This document shows, one piece after another, positions 1 to 9,033 of a stretch of DNA of 64,000 nt. Each line of letters begins with the position of its first letter. Within the stretch, counting starts at the first letter, position 1. Source of the stretch: Pedobacter antarcticus (GTDB lineage Bacteria; Bacteroidota; Bacteroidia; Sphingobacteriales; Sphingobacteriaceae); NCBI RefSeq assembly GCF_900112985.1, contig NZ_FONS01000001.1:121730-185729 (forward strand), written 5' to 3'. The position numbers and the translations under genes were made by a program. The notes under the pieces were generated by a model that was not told the DNA's origin, searched no databases, and saw nothing but the letters and a program-made list of their open reading frames with translations.

Positions 1-2886
1 ATTTTGTCTAAAAAAAACGCTCAAATTATTTAACACCTTTTCTTTTATGATACATGCTTGAGTTTGTTGTCTATTTTTATCCTTAGAAAACATTAAAATG
101 TTCGTGTCAACAGTAGCTGTGTCAAAGATTTGTGATCCTCCAAAATCTATTAACATTATAGGATTAGTATTCTCCACAAAAAACTTTCGCAAACTTTCTC
201 CATAGGCCGCTCGCATCCATTTATTAGAAGTGATGAAAATCAATAGACCTTTATTTTTTAATATCCGATGTCCTAATTCGTAGAACAAACTATATATATC
301 GCCCGTGCGAGCAAATGTATCGTAGCCTATCTTCTCTAATGCATTGCTATCTACACCCATTTTTTGTAACTGGATATAAGGGGGATTTCCTATGATTGCA
401 TCAAAGCCGAGGAAGTTTCCTTCGTCGTCCAACGTTTCTGGAAACTCAAAACGCCATTCAAAAGCGTTCCTATACATTACATTGTTAACAATCTCTCCTT
501 TCTCTTTTAATGTTTTATCTGCTTTCTCTTTTAATTTTTTAAGATTATCTTTTTCAGACTTTTTCGGTTTTTCATTAAACAATAGGAGGTTTTGCAACCG
601 CTGCTCTTCTTTTTGGTAATCGCCAACCGTTTTAGAGATCCTATCCTTAATTTTATTATCTAATGTTGAATTAAAATTATTTTTTACGGTATTAATGATT
701 TCTTCTATTTCTCTTTTTTTAATCTTAGAATTAGTTGTCTTGTAATCCTTAACCGCTTGTTTATATTCTTCTATCGTGTAATTGATTTCTTTGTTTTTAA
801 AAGCTGACTTCAGACTGTCATCTAAACCAAAACGGCTAATCAAAGAGTTGCCACATTTAATATTTATGTCAATATTTGGAAGAGTTTGTAGTTGTCCTTC
901 ATCCGTGTAATAGGCATTCTTTAACAACTCAATCCACAAGCGAAGGCGGCATATATTAACGGAATTTGAATTGATATCTACCCCAAAAAGAGAATTCTCT
1001 ATGATAATTTGCTTTTCGTGGAATATTGATTTTTGTATTCTCAGGCTATTAGGATCATTCCTTTGATACTCAAATAAATCGCCATTAGCATCGGAAATAT
1101 AAAGCTCATCATTTTCAATTTGAATTTCACAAGGTAGTGCATTTCCATTGTGATCAGCCAAAATATGCATCTCGCTTTTTATGGCAATCATCTCATTTAA
1201 TGCAGATACAAGGAAATGTCCTGAACCAACGGCAGGATCACAAATTTTTATATCATTGATAATTGAATTAAAATGTAGAATATCAGCTTTCTTGAAAAAT
1301 TTTCCACAGTAATCTTTTACATCATCAAATGTTTCTATATGATCACTTACTTTTTCTCTAAATTTTTGAGTTACTATCTTTTGCAAGGTTTCCTTACACA
1401 TGAACATGGTTATCAAACCAGGTGTGTAAAACGAGCCGTCTTTGTAACCATTAATTTTTTCAAAAATTAAACCTAACACTGATGCATTTATTAGCGTTTT
1501 ATTTTCATGTTTTTCTTCTATCTCTATGCCAGCTTCGGTCGAAAAATCGTACGCATCTAAAAATTTGAATAGGTATTCTAGTGTATTCAATTTCCCTTTG
1601 AGCCTTTTCCCTCCTGAATCCTTTAATACTGTTGATGGGGATATCTCCATTTCCTCATCCTTTAACGCCGTTACATCGAAAGTCAGGCTTTCAATTGGAC
1701 TATGCTCAAATAAGCTACTATTTAAGTATGGTATGTATTTAAACTTGTCGGCATATTTTGGATGTCTTTCAGATATCGGCTTTGCTAACGCAGAAAAAAA
1801 GAGGTCATTTAATTCATCGAATCCGTCAATAAAATTGAAATTTAAAAATTTGAATTCAGCGGAGTTATTATTGTAGCTTAAGAGTTGAGACTCCAAAAGT
1901 TTTAAAAAAAGTATTCTATTTACCCATGTCAAACATAGTTCAAGTCCAATCACAAAACTTTTTTCTTCCGAATTAGGGATGTATTTGACTTTATTTAAAT
2001 AGTCACGGTCCTCCAATGTAAATATGGTATTTTCAAGAAGTGAGGAATAATCTCTTTGGGAGACTTCTTTACGCTGGATAATCTTTTTGGAATTATCTTT
2101 TACTTCTTCAAGCCCTATAATATGCAATAGTTCGTTATAGAATTCCTTGTTTAATCTATTACTGTCATTTCCAAAGCTTTTCCCTAGCAAATGAACATCG
2201 GAAAATAATTTATAAATAATAACAATCTCCTTATCCTTCAACTCGGAAATGCTTTTACTTCTGAAATCTAAATAGACAAATGGCAGTATGTCTTTTACTT
2301 CCTCAATATATTTATACGCTATTTCATTATAGAAAAGCTCATTTTTAGATGTATCTTTTAATTTGTCCCTAAACTGTTCGTATTCTTTTACTAGCTTTTT
2401 ATTCTTATAAAAGAACTCATAAAAGTCTTCCGCTTTGAAAAAAAACCACTCAAATCCATTGGTAACAACTAATTGTTTGATGTTATTATTTTTGTAATCA
2501 ACTCTTTCTCGTAAATAATAAAGTAAAAGTTCGTGTAGAGCTTTTTTATTGAGACTTTTTACAGATATAAACTCTGCTTTATTGCTTGGTCTTTTTGCTT
2601 CTATCACAACTCCGACATCAGAAGTCGCATCTTTACCCAAATAAATTGCCAAATCAATTTTCTCTTTGGTGTTAATTTCGTTTTCAGCGTAAAACGTGGT
2701 TTCTAAAAAACGTTTTATAGGAGATTTTAAATGTTCTTCACTCTCATTTCGCTCGTCAATTAACTTTATAGTAGTTATACAATCCTCCAATTTGGTAACA
2801 AAGATTTCAACATCTTTTCGTAAAGGTTTGTACTTCTTGTAGGCAGGATTTAGTGCTTTACGAGGATCGAGTTGGTTAACTTTCAT
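1..2886 (-). CDS. Type IIG restriction-modification fusion (Eco57I-like), C-terminus off the left edge
   Basis: A single reading frame runs from ATG at 2886 to the window edge, 962 codons, with no stop in the stretches I checked codon by codon. The order of parts is that of type IIG enzymes, where one chain both cuts and methylates DNA. Near the N-terminus D78 and E96-A-K98 (in a VIEAKRP context) form a PD-(D/E)XK nuclease site. A helical linker follows. SAM-binding motif I is DPAVGSGHF at 550-558, and the amino-methyltransferase motif IV is NPPY at 834-837, which points to N6-adenine methylation. The missing C-terminus should hold the target-recognition domain. No separate R or S gene is visible to its right. 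It lies outside the tRNA-Lys island repeat, so it may belong to a second accessory block. Function is confident; specificity cannot be told. Confidence 0.85.
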   Translation of the reverse strand, partial: MKVNQLDPRKALNPAYKKYKPLRKDVEIFVTKLEDCITTIKLIDERNESEEHLKSPIKRFLETTFYAENEINTKEKIDLAIYLGKDATSDVGVVIEAKRPSNKAEFISVKSLNKKALHELLLYYLRERVDYKNNNIKQLVVTNGFEWFFFKAEDFYEFFYKNKKLVKEYEQFRDKLKDTSKNELFYNEIAYKYIEEVKDILPFVYLDFRSKSISELKDKEIVIIYKLFSDVHLLGKSFGNDSNRLNKEFYNELLHIIGLEEVKDNSKKIIQRKEVSQRDYSSLLENTIFTLEDRDYLNKVKYIPNSEEKSFVIGLELCLTWVNRILFLKLLESQLLSYNNNSAEFKFLNFNFIDGFDELNDLFFSALAKPISERHPKYADKFKYIPYLNSSLFEHSPIESLTFDVTALKDEEMEISPSTVLKDSGGKRLKGKLNTLEYLFKFLDAYDFSTEAGIEIEEKHENKTLINASVLGLIFEKINGYKDGSFYTPGLITMFMCKETLQKIVTQKFREKVSDHIETFDDVKDYCGKFFKKADILHFNSIINDIKICDPAVGSGHFLVSALNEMIAIKSEMHILADHNGNALPCEIQIENDELYISDANGDLFEYQRNDPNSLRIQKSIFHEKQIIIENSLFGVDINSNSVNICRLRLWIELLKNAYYTDEGQLQTLPNIDINIKCGNSLISRFGLDDSLKSAFKNKEINYTIEEYKQAVKDYKTTNSKIKKREIEEIINTVKNNFNSTLDNKIKDRISKTVGDYQKEEQRLQNLLLFNEKPKKSEKDNLKKLKEKADKTLKEKGEIVNNVMYRNAFEWRFEFPETLDDEGNFLGFDAIIGNPPYIQLQKMGVDSNALEKIGYDTFARTGDIYSLFYELGHRILKNKGLLIFITSNKWMRAAYGESLRKFFVENTNPIMLIDFGGSQIFDTATVDTNILMFSKDKNRQQTQACIIKEKVLNNLSVFFRQN

Positions 2887-3510
2887 TTAGTCTATTTACT
2901 TTTTAAGGTTAGTAAATGTACCATATTTATTGAAAGTACACATCGCTTTAACTACTATAATGCGGTGTATATAATTAACTAATACCGTATAATATCAAGA
3001 TTTTGCACTTAATAATGAACTTTTCAAAAAATGGCTATTTAGTGTTTCGTAACCTTGTAATCCTGCCGGATTTCGAACTAGTCTGTCGACGAGAACTGTT
3101 ATGGGGGGGGTAATGGATAGGATTTTGTACAGGCGGAGTATTTGCTTTTAGGGACGGATATAGAGGTAAAGGCGATCGGGTTTGAGTTGGGGTTTTCTTC
3201 GAGTGCAAACTTTGCGACGTATTTTGTAAGATACAAGGGGGGGGCATGCTGGTCCATATCATGAAGACCGGCAGACAAAAAAGAAGAAATGATGTCAGCA
3301 CTTCAATCTAAACTAAATGATCATTCGTAAATGATGAATCATAATAACCTTTGTAGGTTTCTTCTTCAAAATATTCGGGTACCTTATTTCCTGCAAACAC
3401 ATTGGTCCGAAGCATTTCTGTCTCATTTATTCATGATAGCGGTTAACTTCAACAATGTCTCTGGTAAGTTCTCCGTAACTTTGAACTGTTCTCAGCATAA
3501 ACCAGTATGT
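2887..3510. other. Gene-free stretch with two G8 runs
   Basis: No convincing gene. Both strands have short open stretches of odd composition, and none shows a motif. Two runs of eight G lie at 3103-3110 and 3237-3244, unusual in this AT-rich surrounding. The stretch probably holds decayed coding DNA between the restriction enzyme gene and the nuclease relic, but I cannot name an ancestor. Confidence 0.5.
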
Positions 3511-3815
3511 TTACCAGATCTCCACCACACTTTTGTTCGCACTTTTTTTTGCTTGAAGTCTGGCAATAGAATCCTTTATAACCTTCTTTGACCTTTTTAA
3601 TTCGCGCAGGAATTCCCTGGCCAATTGCGGCTCACAGGCAAAGACCATTAGGTTTTCAAAGCTTTTTTTTGCATTCTCGGACCAGTTGAACGAACCGATC
3701 AGTAATTTTTTTCGAATCAATAATTCAGAATTTATGGTGCATATTGTTTTGCACACTCGGCCTTTCAACAAAGATAATAGCTGCGCCAGACCTGCGCTCC
3801 TCACTGTTTTTTAGT
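3511..3815 (-). pseudogene. Phospholipase-D-like (HKD) nuclease relic
   Basis: Read on the minus strand, this stretch keeps the C-terminal half of a PLD-family nuclease. It shows MHHKF, then an in-frame TGA, then IIDSKK, a shift of one base in a run of seven A, then LLIGSFNWSENAKKSFEN. With six A and a sense codon at the TGA the line reads as a canonical HxK(x)4D motif followed by GSxNWS and the conserved Asn, exactly the PLD active-site layout. PLD-like nucleases occur in restriction and defence loci. The 97-aa open frame starting at 3804 is only the part after the shift and lacks the catalytic HxK. The N-terminal half and a second HKD copy are not seen. The relic ends at the stop near 3511. 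Confidence 0.7.
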
Positions 3816-3998
3816 GTATTTTAGCTGCAGTTACTATGGTTTAAATATAATCTCTTTACAAACTAAAAGGAATTTAAATTGAAGGATTTAAAAATAATAA
3901 AAATCAAAATTCAAGGGAGAGAACAGACTTCTCAACGGTTCAAGGAGGGCATTTTTAAAAGCAAATGCATATATTAGCATTGCTAATTTTAGGCAATT

Positions 3999-4988
3999 AT
4001 GATATCTTCTAAAATCAACGCTTTTTTTATTTTTATTGATTATTTAGACAGCAGGAAAAGTGAGCTAATTGAAAATTACATTCCTTTATGTGCAGAGCTC
4101 AATAAGCTTGATGTGCAGCGTTCTAATTTAAGGCCGAAGGAGAACTATAAAGATAAAATTAAATACCATATCATCCAGCAACAGATTACCGAGAAATTTG
4201 ATCCTATAACCGAGCATATATATAAGCCTTTAACCCAAAAGCTGATTGATTTACAGATTTGGAATGGTGAGGACATTTTTACAAGTGTCTGGAACAACAA
4301 TATTGGCGCGGTATCTGAACAAAAGGAAAATTTTGATCTGAAAGATGTTAACGAGATTATCCGCTATAAGGTTAAATACTTAAACTTTAGAAAAGAGACC
4401 AATTCAAGTTTTTTATGTCTGACTATGGTTTTTAGCCAGTTAGATGAAATCCTAAAGGTGCTGTTTGACTTTTACAAGGATACAAGCGAAAATGAATTTG
4501 ACAGTTTCGAGGCCAAATTGATAAAAGTCGGGAGCATGGAGGAGCTGGTTGAAAATGTTAAAAATAAAGGGGATAGGCACGTTAAATTTTCATTGCCACA
4601 TGACTTCTTCTATAAGAAGCCTGTTCAGCCGTCAACTCACGGGCAAATCATACTTGTCAAAAACGAATATAATATGGGAGATACATTCAACGGAGTTTAT
4701 AATTCAACAATCTACAATCGTTCAACCTTTAATGATGCCTTTAATTCAGTTAAAACAAAGTACAGTGAAGATTCTGCAGAGGCACTCGAAATGTTAAGGA
4801 TTCTGGTAGAAAATTCAAAGAATAGGGAGGCGGGAGAGCTATTTGATAGCTTTAATGAAGAGCTTAAAAAAGAGAAGCCCAAGACCTCAGTTCTTGGAAG
4901 CCTTTGGGGCGGATTGCTCAAGATCGTGCCATTGATCACCGAAACTGTCGGCCTGGTTGACAAAATATTACCAATGCTTCAGTCCTAA
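3999..4988 (+). CDS. Uncharacterised 329-aa protein
   Basis: I do not recognise this protein. It is an intact 329-codon frame starting MISSKINAFF. Charged, probably helical segments fill residues 1-200. A polar Asn/Tyr/Thr-rich patch at about 225-250 (GDTFNGVYNSTIYNRSTF) looks like a short beta-helix or low-complexity linker. The end is a Gly-rich hydrophobic segment (SLWGGLLKIVPLITETVGLVDKI) that could be an amphipathic or membrane-touching helix. There is no signal peptide. It stands alone between the nuclease relic and a second relic, outside the island repeat, so there is no operon partner to suggest a job. Coding is likely from length and codon pattern. An effector with a membrane-active tail is possible but is only a guess. 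Confidence 0.6.
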   Translation: MISSKINAFFIFIDYLDSRKSELIENYIPLCAELNKLDVQRSNLRPKENYKDKIKYHIIQQQITEKFDPITEHIYKPLTQKLIDLQIWNGEDIFTSVWNNNIGAVSEQKENFDLKDVNEIIRYKVKYLNFRKETNSSFLCLTMVFSQLDEILKVLFDFYKDTSENEFDSFEAKLIKVGSMEELVENVKNKGDRHVKFSLPHDFFYKKPVQPSTHGQIILVKNEYNMGDTFNGVYNSTIYNRSTFNDAFNSVKTKYSEDSAEALEMLRILVENSKNREAGELFDSFNEELKKEKPKTSVLGSLWGGLLKIVPLITETVGLVDKILPMLQS

Positions 4989-5045
4989 TGCATTTTGATT
5001 AGCGGTAGTTAGCACTTAATATGCATTATTTGTCCAATATTTTTT

Positions 5046-5400
5046 TTATAAGGATGATTTCAATTCGTCCAACGAAATGTTGGCCAGTCCGATGAGTTCC
5101 TTTAACTTATCTGGAATTGAACCCCCTTTGGTAGGCGCTGCAAGATGCTGGTAATAGAAAGCATCGAAACTAGTGCTGGCGCGAAGCAATGCATCTTGGG
5201 AGCCGGTTTCGGTAAACTTGTCGGAATTAGGTATGAGAATTTGGTCTTCAGGAAACGTGTGGGCCTTGTATTCAAAAAGAAAAATGACGTTTCCCATTCT
5301 GCAATAACAGTCGGGCAGATTTGGTGTCCGATCATCAAAATGGACAACCTCTGGAGTTTACTTTAAAAATAACTGTTCCATCACCGGTTTAAATAAGGTG
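5046..5400 (-). pseudogene. Relic with a nuclease-like PD...E-x-K fragment
   Basis: On the minus strand the frame reads a short piece ending LFLK, then TAA, then TPEVVHFDDRTPNLPD, on through FLFEYKAHTF to the stop at 5046. The 83-codon frame beginning at 5297 is only its last part. The spacing PD-x(12)-E-x-K resembles the core of PD-(D/E)XK nucleases, but one motif is thin evidence. The in-frame stop and the lack of any longer upstream frame indicate a decayed C-terminal fragment. The ancestor is unknown. Confidence 0.35.
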
Positions 5401-5506
5401 AGTTCCAGTGCATCGGACACAATTATTTCAGTCCCCCAACAATTCCGCTTGATCCCGAATCACTCACCAAAGTTTTGTGAATTCGTGCGATTTTTGCCAC
5501 CTCTTT

Positions 5507-5552
5507 AAAAGTAAAAACCCTGCAATCATTTGATTGCAGGGTTTTTACTTTT
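5507..5552. terminator. Perfect 22-bp-arm hairpin, bidirectional terminator
   Basis: The arms 5507-5528 and 5531-5552 are exact inverted copies (core ACCCTGCAATCA / TGATTGCAGGGT) with a 2-base loop, flanked by A and T runs on both sides. It sits 12 bp outside the left attachment repeat. When the island is absent it would lie directly behind tRNA-Lys and could end its transcript. Confidence 0.75.
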
Positions 5553-5564
5553 TGATATTGTTTC

Positions 5565-5582
5565 TTGTGATCCCGCTGGGAT
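5565..5582 (-). repeat. Left attachment site: 18-bp copy of the tRNA-Lys 3' end
   Basis: TTGTGATCCCGCTGGGAT at this place is identical to 23940-23957, which covers the acceptor stem and part of the T arm of tRNA-Lys. The match stops at both flanks. A tRNA 3'-end copy at the far side of an integrase-carrying segment is the standard footprint of tyrosine-recombinase integration. Confidence 0.85.
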
Positions 5583-5652
5583 AATAACCTAGTATTTCAA
5601 GATTCACTAAATGAGCAAGTTATAAATAATATTTGATCGTCTTTTCAATGTG

Positions 5653-5674
5653 GGCACCGAATTAGGCACCAGTT
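5653..5674 (+). repeat. Left pair of putative integrase arm sites
   Basis: GGCACCGA (5653) and GGCACCAGTT (5665) are 12 bp apart. The 16 bases 5660-5675 recur exactly at 23818-23833, about 110 bp inside the other end. The stretch 5583-5898 around them holds no gene. It carries these sites and the leader of the HTH gene. Confidence 0.6.
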
Positions 5675-5898
5675 ATTTCGATTTGTTTTGACCAATTTTA
5701 AAGAACAAATTATGTGATAAGTATATAAAATCACATTCAATAATGCAATTATTATCTTATATAATTCTGATTAATTTATCTTGGTGGTACTTTAATACGT
5801 TATTTAAACATGTTAATTTTAGGGACTACCTTGTGGGGTGTCAAATTCAACAACTTTTCATTGCCAATTTTATTTCATTGAGTTAAAATAAACATATT

Positions 5899-6180
5899 AT
5901 GGCAATAGTGGAATTTATCACCAAAGAAGATCTTGAGAAGTTTAAGTTGGAATTATTTGCAGAACTTAGAAGACCCGGACAAAAGTTACATAAACAAAGC
6001 GAACAAAAGGAATGGTTGAAAAGCTATGAAGTTATGAAATTACTAAGTATTTCTCCTGGAACCCTACAAAGTCTGAGAAATAGTGGTTCATTGAAGTTTA
6101 ATAAAGTAGGAGGGTTAATATATTATAAATATGAGGATGTGAGCTTGTTAGTTGAGGGTAAAAATAGAGTCGTTAGATAA
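5899..6180 (+). CDS. HTH_17-type DNA-binding protein, excisionase-like
   Basis: This 93-aa protein has a charged, helical N-terminus (residues 1-38) followed by a winged helix-turn-helix of the MerR/excisionase type. EWLKSYEVMKLLSISPGTLQSLRNSGSLKFNKVGG is the family pattern (split here as EWLKSYEVMKLL and SISPGTLQSLRNSG), with the wing residues IYYKYEDV after it. In Bacteroidota islands such genes usually sit near an end and act as recombination directionality factor or as a local repressor. Here it is the first gene inside the left end, about 320 bp from the attachment repeat and facing into the island. A role with the integrase at the other end is inferred from position. DNA binding itself is well supported. 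Confidence 0.8.
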   Translation: MAIVEFITKEDLEKFKLELFAELRRPGQKLHKQSEQKEWLKSYEVMKLLSISPGTLQSLRNSGSLKFNKVGGLIYYKYEDVSLLVEGKNRVVR

Positions 6181-6185
6181 TTAAG

Positions 6186-6500
6186 TTATTTTGAATCCAC
6201 AATTTTCAAAAGCATCTTTATGAACTTAAAAAGAATAAAGATAAATATAATAATGAATCTGGATGCAGTATACCTCTTTTGCTCAGGTTCTGTAGTTGGG
6301 GTCTTCAAAATGTGTTTTATATTTCTTGGTTTAGGGGATATAGGAATTGATTTCTGTTGAAAAAGTTTCTCTATTGATTTACCTACGGCAATTGTGTACT
6401 TTAAGTTTGAAAGTTTGAATTCGATAATGTCAGCAAGTCCGTCTAGCTTCTCGATCATAAAATCTAGCATCATATTACGATTAAAACTTAACTTACCCAT
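6186..6500 (-). CDS. Small uncharacterised protein with C-terminal membrane segment
   Basis: A 104-codon frame, convergent with the HTH gene (5 bp between stops) and divergent from the abortive-infection gene. Residues 1-55 look helical and charged. A Pro/Thr/Lys-rich linker follows (about 56-78). Residues 82-98 (FIIIFIFILFKFIKMLL) form one strongly hydrophobic helix with a basic end. It could be a tail-anchored membrane protein. I recognise no family. The hydrophobic stretch in AT-rich DNA could also arise by chance, so coding is only moderately likely. Confidence 0.45.
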   Translation of the reverse strand: MGKLSFNRNMMLDFMIEKLDGLADIIEFKLSNLKYTIAVGKSIEKLFQQKSIPISPKPRNIKHILKTPTTEPEQKRYTASRFIIIFIFILFKFIKMLLKIVDSK

Positions 6501-6527
6501 TGAAAAAGTAATGAAATAATGTAAACC

Positions 6528-7722
6528 ATGAACAAATTTTTAATTAGATGCTCTTTTTTTGTGATCAGTCTTGGCGCTGTAATTTGTGTTTATTTCTTTT
6601 ATGCGCTCTCTGGCGCTTATGAGGTCAACGGCAAAGGAGAATGGAAAATGGATGTTACAGGGCAGGTTGGCGACTTTATAGGTGGGATCGTCGGGACGCT
6701 CTTTGCATTATCAGGAACTCTTTTGATTTATCTATCTTTCAGGGAACAGACGAATCAGAATAAGCGTGAGGCCTTTGAAGCTGCCTTTTTTGAGATGCTC
6801 AGGCTTCATAGAGAGAATGTAGAGGAAATGAGGCTCTCCAAGGAGGTTGATGGCCATGTTGAGCTTGCTGAAAACCGAAAGGTATTCCGGTTGATCTACG
6901 CTGAATTTGTAGAGTGTTACCGGGAAGTGAAAAAATTTTTTCGTAAGACCGATGATTATATTCTTCCAAAGTACAAGGTCGAATTGGAGATGATTGCCAG
7001 ACGTATTAGCGACAAGATAGATGTCAAAGAAATGGCAATGATTGACACTGCTTATTGCATTGTTTTTTTTGGAATGGGTAATGAAGGGGAACAGGTTTTA
7101 ACCCACCAGTTTCGAAAGAAGTATGATGGTATGCATTTTCGTAATTTATTAACTTAACATTAAGCTAAAGCCAAAACACTCTGATGAATTAAGATATAGG
7201 AATTTTCTTTATTTCAGAGGCTTACCTGTGACAGAGCAGCGCGCAAAGATCCGTGAACTGTATGATTTTAAGCGTAAGGCAGTCATCAAAAAACCTACGC
7301 TGTCAGCCAATGAGCTGAACTATTTAGCGCGTAATGATTATATGAAATATTATGGAGGTCATCAGCATCGTCTAGGCCATTATTTCAGGCACCTATTTCA
7401 GACATATAAATATTTACACTACCATCCAAATCTGAACATGAAGGAAAAATATTTTTACGGCAAGACACTTCGGGCTCAACTTTCTACTTATGAACAGGCA
7501 CTTCTTTTCATAAACAGTATTTCCACAGTGGGTATGAAATGGGAGCTATTGGCAGAATATAAAGAGAAAAGTGGTATGAATTTAGAACGGATTTTTAAAC
7601 TTCGGAGGGACAACCATCTGATCACTAGATATAACTTGATCAAGAATCTGCCTGGAGAAAGCTCTTTCGGCTTTAAATATAGAACCTATTACCCTTCAAT
7701 CAAATATGAATCAGAAGAATAG
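6528..7722 (+). pseudogene. Putative phage abortive infection protein (putAbiC-like), broken by one frameshift
   Basis: Two frames make one gene. The first (6528-7157) has two N-terminal membrane helices and the family hallmark GDFIGGIVGTLF with ALSGTLLIYLSF, then a helical part with FFEMLRLHRENV. The second, open from the TAA at 7150-7152 in the next frame, gives the C-terminal hallmark YYGGHQHRLGHYFRHLFQ and LRAQLSTYEQALLF. The break is at 7150-7160: frame one ends NLLT-stop while the other frame continues LNIKLKPKHSDELRYRNFLYFRG, so a single lost or gained base would join them. This family is linked to abortive infection by homology. The 7228 GTG start sometimes predicted for the second part is unlikely to be real. 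Either the gene is dead or the sequence has one base error here. Confidence 0.75.
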
Positions 7723-7860
7723 ATCTACCTTCTATGGTAATCAAAAATTTTTTTTCTTAAAACCAATTATGGTTTATTTTTTAGCTTGTCAGATATTCTT
7801 TGATGAAAAGTATGTTTTTTTTTTTAAAAGCAGATTATCTACTTTCTCTAAGTATCCACT

Positions 7861-8139
7861 AATTCTGAGTGGGGAAATTTTCTAACTAAATTTTTCTTGC
7901 TTATAGCTGATAGTGAAAGAAAGCAATTAATAAGAAGAACAAATGAAGGATAGCTTGAGCCAGGGAGATAAGAAGTGTTGGGGGGTGAAAAGAAAGGTCT
8001 TTCTGCTACGGCAAGAACAATTGCTAAGAATGCAGTTGTTCTTTATGATTCCAACCTTTTAACTACTGAAGCAATGTGCAGCGCACTAAAAATTAGTAGA
8101 GCCACTATTCATAAATATTTTAGGCATGGGGGGGGATGA
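7861..8139 (+). pseudogene. C-terminal relic of a serine recombinase (Hin/resolvase family)
   Basis: One frame from about 7861 to TGA 8137-8139 reads LIADSERKQLIRRTNEG, TAG (7951), LEPGR, TAA (7969), then EVLGGEKKGLS and the HTH_7 DNA-binding domain with LKISRATIHKYFRH. This matches the end of the resolvase catalytic domain, the E-helix and the C-terminal helix-turn-helix. The N-terminal catalytic part with its Ser nucleophile is gone, and two in-frame stops split the rest. It ends in a run of eight G (8128-8135). It is a fossil of an earlier mobile element or of a DNA invertase inside the island. Confidence 0.75.
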
Positions 8140-8302
8140 AATTTTAGGATGTTTAAACACCCTAAACTTATACGAGATTTAAGCTCTCAATTGATCAACT
8201 CTTATATTTCCCAGGTGACCAGGTGCACCTGGTTAAATCCATGATAATCTGGAGAGAAATGAAATTTGATTTTTAAAGATAGATTTGTCTTAAAAAACGG
8301 AA

Positions 8303-8827
8303 CTATATAATAGTGACCATTCTTACTAATTCCCCAGCAACATAAATTTCTGTTTTAAGAATATCTCTTTTATTATCTTTTACCCACTTACTTAATAAAT
8401 TCCCTTCTTCACTGGGATAAGGAATGATTTCAATTTCATGCGGTTGTTTATCAGAGTTTAACCAAAGTCTCAATGCGGCCGCAGGTTTATCATTGATGTG
8501 GATGCTAACACTTGAGGGTGGAGTTTCAACAACTGTTGAATTATCTATAACTCTAAATTTGTCGCCAAATTCCAATAATAATCTGTGATAGTTAGGCGCA
8601 AGCAATTCAGTAAGAAACTGCTTTATTTCATTTATTTCAGGCAGGTTCTCATTTATAGTCGCTATAATCTCCGAGCCAACAGATTCAATAATAGAATCTT
8701 CACTATCGATTGATGAGGTTGCTGAATTATAATATTGGAAAGGAACGCCTTTAAATGAGATTTTCAATCTTTGTTCAATCGAGCTTAAAGCAAGTTCTTT
8801 AGGGTTGTTAAAGGTAAATTTCTTCAT
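8303..8827 (-). CDS. Uncharacterised 174-aa protein
   Basis: An intact 174-codon frame on the minus strand, starting MKKFTFNNPKEL and ending MVTII. I do not recognise a family. Residues 35-75 look helical and acidic (SIDSEDSIIESV, INEIKQFLTELL). The second half alternates strands with polar turns (SVSIHINDKPAAALRLWL). No signal peptide, membrane segment or metal motif is visible. It stands alone between the recombinase relic and a small broken frame, with about 160 bp of empty DNA downstream and 200 bp upstream. Its intact state beside several broken genes argues for recent arrival or some use. Function unknown. Confidence 0.55.
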   Translation of the reverse strand: MKKFTFNNPKELALSSIEQRLKISFKGVPFQYYNSATSSIDSEDSIIESVGSEIIATINENLPEINEIKQFLTELLAPNYHRLLLEFGDKFRVIDNSTVVETPPSSVSIHINDKPAAALRLWLNSDKQPHEIEIIPYPSEEGNLLSKWVKDNKRDILKTEIYVAGELVRMVTII

Positions 8828-9033
8828 TGTTTATTATTTAATAAGTTTAAAATCTAATTTAAGATTTTAAATGCACATTTTTCTTTATAATTTAGTTGTA
8901 GATTTTAATTGTATCGAAACTTTATCATAAGATGTGGTAAGAAATTAAAACGCTATTTACAATAATTGAATCACCAAGCTGGGGAGAAAACCAAAAGCAC
9001 GAATGATAGTAAAAATTAAATTTAAGGTAAAAA

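Noticed and set aside
3035-3301. 88-codon minus-strand frame rich in Pro and Ser
   Set aside because: Composition is random-like, reads through both G8 runs as Pro stretches, and has no motif or neighbour support.
3331-3591. 86-codon plus-strand frame
   Set aside because: Partly antisense to the PLD relic, with no family features.
7228-7722. 164-aa frame as an independent gene
   Set aside because: It is the C-terminal half of the putAbiC-type gene, and its frame is open well before the GTG.
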